Of a stretch of DNA of 64,000 nucleotides, positions 1-7,973 are shown one piece after another. Origin of the DNA: Arthrobacter sp. TMP15 (lineage in GTDB: Bacteria > Actinomycetota > Actinomycetes > Actinomycetales > Micrococcaceae); NCBI RefSeq assembly GCF_039529835.1, contig NZ_CP154262.1:558001-622000 (forward strand), read 5' to 3'. The position numbers and the translations under genes were made by a program. Position 1 is the first letter of the stretch. Every line of letters begins with the position of its first letter. The notes below the pieces were generated by a model that saw only the letters and a list, made by a program, of their open reading frames with translations, had not been told where the DNA came from and made no database searches.

Positions 1-1906
1 AGCCCTGGTCGGATCCGGCTTCAACACTGACGCGTGCACTCACTGAGCGGGGGAGTACTGACTGCTTGTAGTCCTGCGACTGAGAATCAAACCATTCAAT
101 GCACGGCATGGACACCACACGAGTTGCAATGCCCTGTTCGGTGAGAGTGCTGGCGGCTTGGACTGCCAAGTGAACTTCCGAGCCAGTGGCGATAATGATC
201 AGCTCAGGGGTGTCTGCACTGTCCTGCAGAATATAGCCGCCCTTTTTTGTTCCTTCGCGGACAGCATCCACCTGCTCCAGTGTGGGTATGTTCTGCCGGC
301 TAAGGACCATGGCGGTTGGGCCGGAGTTTTCCTTGAACACCCGTTCGTAGGCGGCAACGGTTTCATTTGCGTCCCCGGGGCGTACTACTGACAATCCCGG
401 GATCCCCCGGTGTGCCCACAAATGTTCCACCGGTTCGTGGGTGGGGCCGTCTTCGCCGACGGCAACAGAGTCATGGGTCCAAACATAGGTAACAGGTAGT
501 CGCATCAACGCGGCGAGCCGAACCGAAGGGCGCATGTAATCAGAGAAGACAAAGAAGGTTGCCCCGAAGATTCGTGTCAGCCCGTTGAGGGCGATGCCGT
601 TGAGGATGGATCCCATGGCGTGTTCACGGATGCCGAAGTGCAGGACTCGGCCGTATTCGTTTCCGGGCCACTGGGTGCTTTCAACTCCGGGAGGCAGCAT
701 GGACGGAAACTCGTTGGACCAGGTCCCGTTGGTCTCGGCCAGGTCGGCAGATCCGCCCCAGAGTTCTTCAACACTGTGACCGGCGGCCGCGAGAACCTTG
801 GCGCTGGCAATGCGGGTCGCTACACTGCTGCCCGGTTCGAAGGTGGGGAAATTGGCATTGAAGCCTTCGGGCAGTTCTCCCTTCAGTAGGCGCGTCAACA
901 GTGTGGCCTGGGCAGGGTTGGCTTTCTGCCACGCGGTGAACTTCTCTTCCCACGGGCTCTTGAGCTCCTTGGCCCGTGCGGTGGCAGCGCCCCGGGTTGC
1001 CGCCAACAGCTCGGTGGGCATGAAGAAGCTTATGGCAGGATCCAGACCCAGCGCAGACTTGGTTGCGGCCACTTCATCGGCGCCCGGAGCGCCCGCGTGT
1101 GCCTTTGCAGTCCCGCCAAGGGTCGGCATGGGGAAGCCGATCCGGGACTTTAGTCGGATGAACACGGGAGCACCGCTCACCTCAAGGGCAGCATCCAGCG
1201 CGGCGCGAATGTCCGTTTGAGATTCGGCATCTGAGATTTCAAGGACCGCCCAGCCGTAGGAGGCCATCCGGGCGCAGACATCATCACTGGTGGCGATAGC
1301 TGTTGAGCCCTCGATGGAGATCTCATTGTCATCCCAGATCAAGACGAGGTTTTCCAGCTTCCAATGGCCAGCCAGTGATGCGGCTTCGTGGCTGATGCCT
1401 TCTTGCATATCCCCATCAGAGGCCAAGCAGAAGATCTTGTGGTCAAAGGCGCTGGTTTCTCTTTCGGCGCCGGGGTCCATCATGCCCCTTACCCGGCGCG
1501 CGGCCAAGGCCATTCCAACAGCGTTCCCGATGCCTTGTCCCAACGGTCCCGTTGTAGTTTCAACGCCCGCGGTGTGTCCAAATTCGGGGTGCCCTGGTGT
1601 GAGTGAGTCCAGGGTTCGCGCTGCCTGCAGGTCCGCCATTTCCAGCCCGTACCCATGCATGTACAGCTGGACATACAGCGACAAGCTGGTATGTCCGCAA
1701 GAGAGTACAAAACGATCCCGGCCCAACCATGAGGGGTCCTTTGGGTCATGGCGGAGGTATTCCTGAAACAGCGTGAATAAAAAGGGAGTCAGTCCCACAG
1801 CTGTCCCGGCGTGCCCTGATCCCTTGGCCTGGACCACGTCCAGCGGAAGTACCCTCGCATATCGAATGGCATCAGCGGTGGATTCAAGCGTGAAGGTGTT
1901 CGTCAT
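1..1906 (-). CDS. tkt: transketolase, C-terminus cut by window edge
   Basis: Thiamine-diphosphate enzyme of the non-oxidative pentose phosphate pathway that moves two-carbon units between ketose and aldose phosphates. About 635 codons are visible of a family length near 690; the rest lies beyond base 1. The translation starts MTNTFTLESTADAIRYARV. It carries the N-terminal AKGSGHAG stretch, the SLTPGHPE and TTGPLGQG segments, the ThDP/Mg motif ASDGDMQEG followed by WDDN, and the pyrimidine-domain segment FGIREHAMGSI. The ATG at 1906-1904 has AGGAGT five bases upstream. It is the last gene of a PTS operon that also encodes a transaldolase-Enzyme I fusion, so it probably serves sugar catabolism. 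A separate housekeeping copy may exist elsewhere; that cannot be judged here. Confidence 0.95.
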   Translation of the reverse strand, partial: MTNTFTLESTADAIRYARVLPLDVVQAKGSGHAGTAVGLTPFLFTLFQEYLRHDPKDPSWLGRDRFVLSCGHTSLSLYVQLYMHGYGLEMADLQAARTLDSLTPGHPEFGHTAGVETTTGPLGQGIGNAVGMALAARRVRGMMDPGAERETSAFDHKIFCLASDGDMQEGISHEAASLAGHWKLENLVLIWDDNEISIEGSTAIATSDDVCARMASYGWAVLEISDAESQTDIRAALDAALEVSGAPVFIRLKSRIGFPMPTLGGTAKAHAGAPGADEVAATKSALGLDPAISFFMPTELLAATRGAATARAKELKSPWEEKFTAWQKANPAQATLLTRLLKGELPEGFNANFPTFEPGSSVATRIASAKVLAAAGHSVEELWGGSADLAETNGTWSNEFPSMLPPGVESTQWPGNEYGRVLHFGIREHAMGSILNGIALNGLTRIFGATFFVFSDYMRPSVRLAALMRLPVTYVWTHDSVAVGEDGPTHEPVEHLWAHRGIPGLSVVRPGDANETVAAYERVFKENSGPTAMVLSRQNIPTLEQVDAVREGTKKGGYILQDSADTPELIIIATGSEVHLAVQAASTLTEQGIATRVVSMPCIEWFDSQSQDYKQSVLPRSVSARVSVEAGSDQG

Positions 1907-1919
1907 GGGCACTCCTTGA

Positions 1920-1990
1920 GAGATCTACGGGCAAAACAAAGCACTTATAACTAAATTCTAAGCACTAATAACCAAATAAGCAATAAGTGC
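1920..1990 (-). promoter_or_regulatory. AT-rich leader before transketolase with inverted repeat
   Basis: The 182-base gap between HPr and transketolase has an AT-rich part unlike its surroundings. An 8-base inverted repeat, gcacttat at 1941-1948 and ataagtgc at 1983-1990, encloses repeats of the type actaa/ataacc. It could be an internal promoter or operator giving transketolase separate control. No clear -35/-10 pair was assigned. Confidence 0.3.
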
Positions 1991-2030
1991 GAATGGGAGG
2001 AAAGGCAGCAACCTCGGTGGGGTTAAAGCC

Positions 2031-2071
2031 GAAACGGCTGGAGCGCACCCACAGGTCCGCCCAGCCGTTTC
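2031..2071 (-). terminator. stem-loop after HPr gene
   Basis: Perfect 11-base inverted repeat, gaaacggctgg at 2031-2041 and ccagccgtttc at 2061-2071, just downstream of the HPr stop codon on the minus strand. Only a short T run follows. It may be a partial terminator, an attenuator, or an mRNA-stabilising 3' structure that separates HPr from transketolase expression. Confidence 0.5.
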
Positions 2072-2088
2072 AAATCCAGGTTGTGTAA

Positions 2089-2364
2089 TTATGCGTCGTG
2101 ATCTGTTTCCAAAATCCGGACCAGCGTCTCCAATGCCTCCTCCGCTCCGGCGCCTTCTGTGCGCAGGATAACCACCTCGCCACATTCAATGCCCAAGCTC
2201 ATGAGTGAGAGCATGCTGGCAGCGTCCATGGCATCCTCAGCCGGCTCACCCGCGCGTGCAATGGTGATGTCCAGGTCAAATTCGGCAGCGGCTTCGGAGA
2301 AAATTGCTGCCGGGCGTGCATGCAGGCCTACGCGAGTGGCAACGGTGGCGGTACGTTCAATCAT
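2089..2364 (-). CDS. ptsH: phosphocarrier protein HPr
   Basis: Small cytoplasmic phosphocarrier of the phosphotransferase system, passing phosphate from Enzyme I to EIIA. It has 91 residues, close to the usual 85-90. The active site GLHARPA places the phosphorylated histidine at residue 15. The region AASMLSLMSLG around residues 48-58 matches the regulatory-serine segment of HPr, with Ser50 the likely equivalent of Ser46. The ATG is preceded by AAAGGAA. The gene lies 32 bases after the fused transaldolase-Enzyme I, which is its expected donor. Having a private Enzyme I and HPr in the operon suggests that this PTS can run as a self-contained phosphorelay. Confidence 0.95.
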   Translation of the reverse strand: MIERTATVATRVGLHARPAAIFSEAAAEFDLDITIARAGEPAEDAMDAASMLSLMSLGIECGEVVILRTEGAGAEEALETLVRILETDHDA

Positions 2365-2396
2365 TTGTATTCCTTTGGTCGATGGGTCAGAAAGGC

Positions 2397-5231
2397 TTAG
2401 AGGCCAAGTTGGGCAAGGATCGGAAGCTGCTCACGCACCGATTCCCGGGCGGATGTGGCACTGACGGCTTGCAACGCCACGGCAGCTAGCCGCTGAGCTT
2501 CCGCCATTGTGAGCGTTGCAAGAACAGCGGCCACAGGCGCCAGGGAACGGGCACTCATGGACAAGGTTGAGACGCCCAATCCCACAAGTACGACGGCGAG
2601 AGCCGGGTCCGCGGCCGCCTCACCGCAGACTCCCACTGGCTTGGGTGCACCTGTGGAGACTTGCGCTTGGCAAGCGCCCTCGACCGTCAGCTTGATGAGC
2701 TTGAGCACGGCAGGCTGCCACGGGTCATTTAGCGTTGCCAGCGGGCCCAATTGCCGATCGGCCGCCATCGCGTACTGAGTTAGATCATTGGTACCCAACG
2801 AGGCGAAATCGGCTGAACTAAGAATGGCGGAAGCCGTCAAGGCTGCCGAGGGCACCTCCACCATGACGCCTGCCGTTTGCAGTCCGGCAGATTTGGCCAG
2901 TGTTGTGAATTGGGCAGCTTCCTCGGCGGTGGAAATCATCGGGGCCATGACCCACACCTCCGCTTCATGAGCGGCCGTGGCCGTGGCAATGGCGGTGAGT
3001 TGACGTTCCAGTACACCGGCGGAGGTGGCAACGGTACGGTACCCGCGCGCACCCAAGGCAGGGTTGGGCTCATCGGCCGGGGTCAGGAAAGGCAATGGCT
3101 TATCGGCACCGGCATCCAGTGTACGAATCACAACTTTTTTCCCCGGAAATGCTGCAAGCACAGCGCCATAGGCTGCCACCTGTTCCTGAATTGTGGGTTC
3201 TTTCTCGCGGTCCAAGAAGCAGAACTCGGTGCGCAGCAAACCAACACCTTCTGCTCCCGCTGCCGCTGCCTTGCGGGCATCGTCGCCGGTGCCAACATTG
3301 GCCAGCAGCGGGATATGCAGTGAGTCGGCCAGCGTGTTTGGGCCGGTAAAGGCGGGCATCTGTGCTGCCTGCGTAGCCCACGTGGCGGCCGCTGTGCGCA
3401 TGCTTTCATCAGGGTTGGTGGTGACGCTCCCGGCTGCCCCGTCAACGTAGACCTGCGTGCCATCGACAATGCCGTCCACGCCGGGGGCCGCAACAATGGC
3501 CGGCAAACCCAGCATGCGCGCCAGAATAGCTGTGTGTGATTGGGGGCCACCCTCTGCAGTGATCAAAGCCAGGACCTTTGTGGGGTCCAATGTGGCGGTG
3601 TCTGCCGGTGCCAAGTCAGTGGCTGCGAGAATATACGGGGCTGGCGAGACTGGAATACCCGGTGCCGGAAGGCCCTGCAGCTCGGCAACAATGCGTGAGC
3701 GCACGTCCAGAACATCGGTTGCGCGATCCGCCATATAGCCGCCCAAGGCCGTGAGTGTATCTGCCACCGTCTGACCGGCTTCCCAAATGGCCCGTGCCGG
3801 GGATCGCGGACCCCCGGGTGCATCCGGTGAGACTAGTTTGCCGGCCGCCTTGATCAGCATGGGATCGCCAGCCATCTGGGCGGTCGCGTGCAGGATGTCC
3901 TTGCTCTCTGCAGAGGCAGTTTCGGCACGGTTGCGCAGCTGCGTTTGGACCGTCTTGGCAGCGGACTTGATGGCGGCCTTGTTTGCCTCCAACGATGCCC
4001 CAGCGTCCTTGGGGGAGGTTACTGCTGGTTCGGCGACAGTTGCCGGCATTTGTAACACCTGTCCAAGCACTCGTCCAGCATTGACCCCCACTCCGTGGAA
4101 CACGGTGGCTGCGGTGTGGGTGTTGCGCGCTCGCCGCAGAGCAGAGTCAACATCCGCGAGTAAATCCTTCCAGCTGGCCACAAATTTTTTCAGGCCTTCA
4201 GCCTCTAGGAGTGCCGTGACGTCTTCGTAGGAGACACCGGCTTTGTCCAGCGCTGCCAAGGTGTCAGCGGCGGATTCATAGTTGCTTGTGATGGTGTCTG
4301 TGGTGAAAACGCCATGGTCAAAGGCGGCCAGCAATGTTGCCTCCGGCATGGTGTTGACCACTCCGGCGGTGACTAATTCACTGACGTACTTGGTATCGGA
4401 GTAGTCGGCGTTCTTGGAGCCAGTGGAGGCCCACAACAGGCGTTGCGGCACGGCGTTGAGCGCTGCCAGCGCCTTCCACCGCGGTGTTGAGAGGTTGTTG
4501 GCAAAAATCTGGTGAGCCAGCACGGCGTTGGCAACACCGGCGGCTCCTTTCAGATCCAAGGCATCTGGGGTACCGAGGGCATCCAGGCGGCCATCAATCT
4601 CAGCATCTACTCGCGATATGAAAAAAGAGGCAACGGAATGGATGGTGGAAAGGTCATGACCGTTCGTTGCCGCTAACTCCAAACCACTCTGGAAAGCATC
4701 AAGAACGGCGGCATACCGGGACAGGGAAAAAATGAGGGTGACGTTGACGCTGATCCCATCACCGAGAACGGTGGTGATTGCGGGGAGACCTTCATTAGTG
4801 GCCGGAATTTTGATCAGGACGTTGCTCTTGTTCACCGTGGCATGCAGGGTCCGTGCTTCTGCAATGGTGCTTTCGGTATCCCACGCCAGGCGGGGATCCA
4901 CTTCGATGGATACACGACCGTCGACGCCGTTGCTTGCTACCGCGATGGGGGACAGGAGGGTGCACGCCTCGGTGACATCCGCCGTCGTAATATCAAAAAC
5001 GGCTTGTTCAGCGCTGGCTCCCTGCGCGGCAAGATCGGCAATGGCGCTTTTGTAATCGCTGCTGGAGGTAATGGCGGCATGGAAAATGCTGGGATTAGTG
5101 GTCACGCCAACCACATTTTTCTCAGCTATGAGCGTTAGCAGGCTGCCGCTGGAGAGCCGTGACCGGGAGAGGTCATCGAGCCAAATGGATACTCCTGCCT
5201 CTGATAACTGGCCGGTTGGTGTGGAAGTCAT
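2397..5231 (-). CDS. transaldolase-PTS Enzyme I fusion protein
   Basis: A 944-residue protein joining two enzymes. Residues 1 to about 368 are a transaldolase: GVTTNPSIF near 42-50, the Schiff-base lysine in LIKIPAT (Lys141), and [13 protein letters not shown] near 267-279. Residues from about 372 to 944 are a whole Enzyme I (PEP-protein phosphotransferase). This part has the phosphohistidine segment GGPQSHTAI (His566), [11 protein letters not shown], the [17 protein letters not shown]-site motif, and the catalytic Cys869 in GVCGEAAAD. Both halves keep their key residues and no stop or frameshift separates them. AGGAG precedes the ATG. The gene lies between EIIC and HPr, with transketolase downstream. 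Inference: phosphotransfer and pentose-phosphate recycling are physically linked. Confidence 0.95.
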   Translation of the reverse strand: MTSTPTGQLSEAGVSIWLDDLSRSRLSSGSLLTLIAEKNVVGVTTNPSIFHAAITSSSDYKSAIADLAAQGASAEQAVFDITTADVTEACTLLSPIAVASNGVDGRVSIEVDPRLAWDTESTIAEARTLHATVNKSNVLIKIPATNEGLPAITTVLGDGISVNVTLIFSLSRYAAVLDAFQSGLELAATNGHDLSTIHSVASFFISRVDAEIDGRLDALGTPDALDLKGAAGVANAVLAHQIFANNLSTPRWKALAALNAVPQRLLWASTGSKNADYSDTKYVSELVTAGVVNTMPEATLLAAFDHGVFTTDTITSNYESAADTLAALDKAGVSYEDVTALLEAEGLKKFVASWKDLLADVDSALRRARNTHTAATVFHGVGVNAGRVLGQVLQMPATVAEPAVTSPKDAGASLEANKAAIKSAAKTVQTQLRNRAETASAESKDILHATAQMAGDPMLIKAAGKLVSPDAPGGPRSPARAIWEAGQTVADTLTALGGYMADRATDVLDVRSRIVAELQGLPAPGIPVSPAPYILAATDLAPADTATLDPTKVLALITAEGGPQSHTAILARMLGLPAIVAAPGVDGIVDGTQVYVDGAAGSVTTNPDESMRTAAATWATQAAQMPAFTGPNTLADSLHIPLLANVGTGDDARKAAAAGAEGVGLLRTEFCFLDREKEPTIQEQVAAYGAVLAAFPGKKVVIRTLDAGADKPLPFLTPADEPNPALGARGYRTVATSAGVLERQLTAIATATAAHEAEVWVMAPMISTAEEAAQFTTLAKSAGLQTAGVMVEVPSAALTASAILSSADFASLGTNDLTQYAMAADRQLGPLATLNDPWQPAVLKLIKLTVEGACQAQVSTGAPKPVGVCGEAAADPALAVVLVGLGVSTLSMSARSLAPVAAVLATLTMAEAQRLAAVALQAVSATSARESVREQLPILAQLGL

Positions 5232-5366
5232 ACAATGCTCCTGGACGTTTCAAAAGGGTGAGCCTGCACGGAGCGTTGCGCTCCGGGCAGGCTCACGGGG
5301 GTGGTGATAAGTGGTGCCAGAGCCCACATTCTTTGAGGAGTCAGGGATCTGGCGCTTAGATGATTG

Positions 5367-6905
5367 TTAGGAACTTGCGTTGGCAGCGGCCTTTGCATCT
5401 TCCTTCTGGGCAGCGAGCTCCGCCTTAGCCTGAGCGGCAATGGCAGCCTCTGCAGCTTTTTCTTCAGCAATCCACGCATCGCGTTTTGCGCCGGGTACCC
5501 AGCCGCGGTTGACGACCTTGACCTGGAAAATGATGGCCGCTATGACAAGCACAACGGCGATCAGAACAGTCAAAACTGCTCCCAGGGCCGTACCGCCGCG
5601 CAAGCTGACACCGATCAGTGTGCCGAACCAGCCGAAGTCTGCATCGCCAAAGGTGCTGTTGGCAAAGCCAAAGTCACCCAGTACCAGCAGCAAGATCGCT
5701 GGCAGGATGGTGATGATGACTCCGTTGATGAACCCGCCGAAGATGGCGCCACGACGGCCACCTGTGGCATTGCCGTAGACACCGGCACCGCCGCCGGTGA
5801 AGAAGTGCGGCACCATGCCGGGCAGAATCAATGCCAGTCCGAAGGCCGGGTGCAGCCAGATAGCCAACAGGCCCAGGGCCAGGAGGCCGCCGGCAAAGGA
5901 GCTCAGGAAACCAATGAGCACTGCGTTGGAGCCAAACGGGAACACAATGGGGATATCCAGTGCAGGCTTTGCGCCGGGAACAACTTTTTCAGCGATGCCC
6001 TGGAAAGCGGGGACCAGTTCGCCCAAGACGGTGCGCACACCGTAGAGAATGATTGCCACGCCAACACCAAACTGCAGGGCCTGAGACAGGCCCGCCATGA
6101 TGAACGCGCCGCCATCAGCAGCACCGAAGATCGGCAACGCTTCATCCATGGGCAGGGCGATCAAGCCCCACACGGTAAAGACCATGTAGATCAGAACCAT
6201 GGACAGAGAGGTGGAAACCATGGAGTCTCGCAGGAACTTCAGGCTCTGCGGGAACTTGATATCTTCTGTTGACTTGCTTCGCTTGCCTGTAGCTTGACCG
6301 GCCGCACCAGCAGCCAAGTATCCCAGCGAGCCGAAGTGACCGATGGCGATTGAATCATTGCCGGTGATTTTCTTGGTCCATGGGTGGATGAATGCTGGCA
6401 TGACCACCATGATGACACCGAGCAAAATAGCTCCGATCAACACAACAAGCCAGCCAAGGTCAGCGCCGAGGCCTACTGAAAGGACAACTGTGAGCATGGT
6501 GGCCATGAAGACCATGTGGTGGCCGGTCAGGAACACGTACTTTAGTGGCGTGAAGCGGGCGAGCATCAGCATGACAACAAAACCAAGTGTCAGTACGTAC
6601 GCGCTCTGTGCGCCAAAGTCATCCTGGGCCATGGCCGTGATGACTTCGTTGGTGGGGATGACGCCCTGTGCACCGGTGACCTTGAGGATGAGCTGGCCCA
6701 AGGGGTCCAGTGAGCCAACCACAACATTTGCACCCGCACCGAGGATCAGGAAGCCGATGGCTGCCTTTAGCCCACCGCCAATGACCTGTCCGGCGTTTTT
6801 GCGAAGGGCCATCAGGCCCAAAGCAGTGATGATACCGATGAGATACGCGGGGACATTGAGGATTTGCTGCCCAATGAAATTGAGTACTACAACGAGCCAC
6901 TCCAT
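5367..6905 (-). CDS. PTS EIIC permease, ascorbate (UlaA/SgaT) family
   Basis: Membrane component that moves the sugar across the cytoplasmic membrane while EIIB phosphorylates it. The 512-residue protein has about ten to twelve hydrophobic segments. It carries UlaA-family signatures: LTGHHMVFMATML near residue 125, the ALDIPIVFPFGSNAVLIGF region near 305-325, and PHFFTGGGAGVYGNATGG near 360. The C-terminal 35-40 residues form a charged alanine/lysine-rich tail after the last membrane span, which looks cytoplasmic. EIIA and EIIB are separate genes just upstream, as in ulaABC. The family is typed on ascorbate, but members with other substrates exist. The adjoining transketolase and transaldolase suggest a substrate that yields a pentulose phosphate. 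The start has AAAGGA upstream. Confidence 0.92.
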   Translation of the reverse strand: MEWLVVVLNFIGQQILNVPAYLIGIITALGLMALRKNAGQVIGGGLKAAIGFLILGAGANVVVGSLDPLGQLILKVTGAQGVIPTNEVITAMAQDDFGAQSAYVLTLGFVVMLMLARFTPLKYVFLTGHHMVFMATMLTVVLSVGLGADLGWLVVLIGAILLGVIMVVMPAFIHPWTKKITGNDSIAIGHFGSLGYLAAGAAGQATGKRSKSTEDIKFPQSLKFLRDSMVSTSLSMVLIYMVFTVWGLIALPMDEALPIFGAADGGAFIMAGLSQALQFGVGVAIILYGVRTVLGELVPAFQGIAEKVVPGAKPALDIPIVFPFGSNAVLIGFLSSFAGGLLALGLLAIWLHPAFGLALILPGMVPHFFTGGGAGVYGNATGGRRGAIFGGFINGVIITILPAILLLVLGDFGFANSTFGDADFGWFGTLIGVSLRGGTALGAVLTVLIAVVLVIAAIIFQVKVVNRGWVPGAKRDAWIAEEKAAEAAIAAQAKAELAAQKEDAKAAANASS

Positions 6906-6938
6906 AATGGATGGTCCTTTCGATGCGGGTGGGCCAGG

Positions 6939-7211
6939 TTACTGGAGGGCTTCGGTGAGTTTGGTAGTGATCTCTTCGAGATCAAAGAAGTTATCAATGA
7001 TGATGACCTTGGCTGGCACATCCCCGAGCTCGCCAGCGAGCTCATCAGAAGTCAGCACGATCTCAGCCGTCTGGGCCGCGCCCTTGGCAACTCCAATATC
7101 TGCGGCTTCAACATCTGCGTCGATTCCCAGCTTGTCGAGTACTTTTTCTGCGTTCATTTTGAGCAGCACTGAGGTGCCAATGCCCATGCCGCACACTGCA
7201 ACTATTTTCAT
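6939..7211 (-). CDS. PTS EIIB, lactose/ascorbate type
   Basis: Cytoplasmic 90-residue phosphocarrier that takes phosphate from EIIA and gives it to the incoming sugar. The N-terminal P-loop VCGMGIGTS has the phosphorylated cysteine at residue 7, typical of the UlaB/GatB class. A Rossmann-like alternation of strands and helices follows. The start codon is preceded by GAAAGG, with the same spacing as the neighbouring EIIA start. It lies between EIIA (66-base gap) and EIIC (33-base gap), consistent with one transcript. Confidence 0.93.
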   Translation of the reverse strand: MKIVAVCGMGIGTSVLLKMNAEKVLDKLGIDADVEAADIGVAKGAAQTAEIVLTSDELAGELGDVPAKVIIIDNFFDLEEITTKLTEALQ

Positions 7212-7277
7212 GGTGGTGCCTTTCGTTGAATTTGCTTAAAATCGGGTGGGGAAGTTTAGCGAGAAAACGGTGAGGAT

Positions 7278-7736
7278 TCAGGCAGCGGAAGCTGCGTCAG
7301 TCAAAAGTGAGCGCAACTCATCTTCCGTGCTTGCAGCCACGAGCTGTTCCAGCTTGCCCTTCTGAGAGAGGATCCCCGCCAAAGCCTTCAGAACTTCCAT
7401 GTGAGTGGTGTGGTCAACAGCGGCCAAACCAATAACAAGGGAGACGGGATCATTCTTGGGGTGGCCGAACTCCACAGGCTCCTTAAGGCTGACCCAGCTA
7501 AGGCCACCTGTCAGGACAGCATCGGAGGGACGGCCATGGGCCAAAGCAATGCCAGGGGCAATGACGATGTACGGGCCGTGTTCCTCAACAGCGGCAATCA
7601 TCTGGTTGGTGTATTCCTTTGTTGCGGCCCCACCGGCAACGAGCCCTGCGCCAGAGAGGCGGATCGCATCGCGCCAATCCTTGGCGGTGGCTTTGGTGGT
7701 GATTGAACAGAGGGCCTGCGCCAAATCTATTGCCAT
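7278..7736 (-). CDS. PTS EIIA, mannitol/fructose/ascorbate type
   Basis: Cytoplasmic EIIA domain of 152 residues (PTS EIIA-2 type, like UlaC) that accepts phosphate from HPr. The active-site segment APGIALAHGRP places the phosphohistidine at residue 67, followed by SLKEPVEFGHPKNDPVSLVIGLAA, which is typical of the family. An upstream GTG at 7799 would add 21 residues, but the ATG at 7736 has a GAAAG site placed as for EIIB and gives the usual family N-terminus, so it was preferred. It is the first structural gene of the operon, downstream of the inverted repeat at 7826-7851. Confidence 0.9.
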   Translation of the reverse strand: MAIDLAQALCSITTKATAKDWRDAIRLSGAGLVAGGAATKEYTNQMIAAVEEHGPYIVIAPGIALAHGRPSDAVLTGGLSWVSLKEPVEFGHPKNDPVSLVIGLAAVDHTTHMEVLKALAGILSQKGKLEQLVAASTEDELRSLLTDAASAA

Positions 7737-7808
7737 GGTGATTCTTTCGTCAGTGAAAATTGAGAGCATCAACCCCGGAGGGCTTGTGCCGTGAATCACG
7801 CTACAGGC

Positions 7809-7851
7809 ATTAAATCCTTTTGTCTACAAATAGACCAAAGTAACTATTTGT
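7809..7851 (-). promoter_or_regulatory. promoter and operator of PTS operon
   Basis: A 7-base inverted repeat, acaaata at 7826-7832 and tatttgt at 7845-7851, has a 12-base spacer. On the minus strand a possible -35 (TTGGTC, 7838-7833) lies inside the repeat, and an 18-base spacer separates it from a -10-like TTTAAT (7814-7809). The arrangement suits repression by the adjacent ROK regulator. Assignment is by inspection only. Confidence 0.5.
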
Positions 7852-7864
7852 GTGAATCGTTGTG

Positions 7865-7885
7865 GAGGTCTGAGGTCTGAGGTCT
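7865..7885. repeat. three tandem copies of gaggtct
   Basis: Perfect 7-base tandem repeat, three copies, in the gap between the ROK regulator and EIIA. No function is evident; it is one of several short tandem duplications in this window. Confidence 0.8.
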
Positions 7886-7919
7886 AGGGCGCCTACACTG
7901 CTGGTGTCTGCATCGGCGG

Positions 7920-7962
7920 GCGCGCTCTGGTGTAACCCCCGCCGCGTCACGGGGGAGCGCGC
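7920..7962 (-). terminator. possible terminator after ROK regulator
   Basis: GC-rich stem just downstream of the ROK gene on the minus strand. The arms are gcgcgct (7920-7926) plus ccccc (7936-7940), pairing with ggggg and agcgcgc (7951-7962), with a 9-base bulge on one side. No T run follows, so termination is uncertain. Confidence 0.35.
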
Positions 7963-7973
7963 TGTGAGTGAGG

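Noticed and set aside
5364-6272. Long plus-strand open frame of 302 codons opposite the EIIC gene
   Set aside because: The opposite strand encodes a clear EIIC permease with conserved motifs; the antisense frame has no recognisable domain and reflects GC-rich codon bias.
6343-7239. Plus-strand open frame of 298 codons opposite EIIC and EIIB
   Set aside because: It spans two well-supported genes on the other strand and shows no family features.
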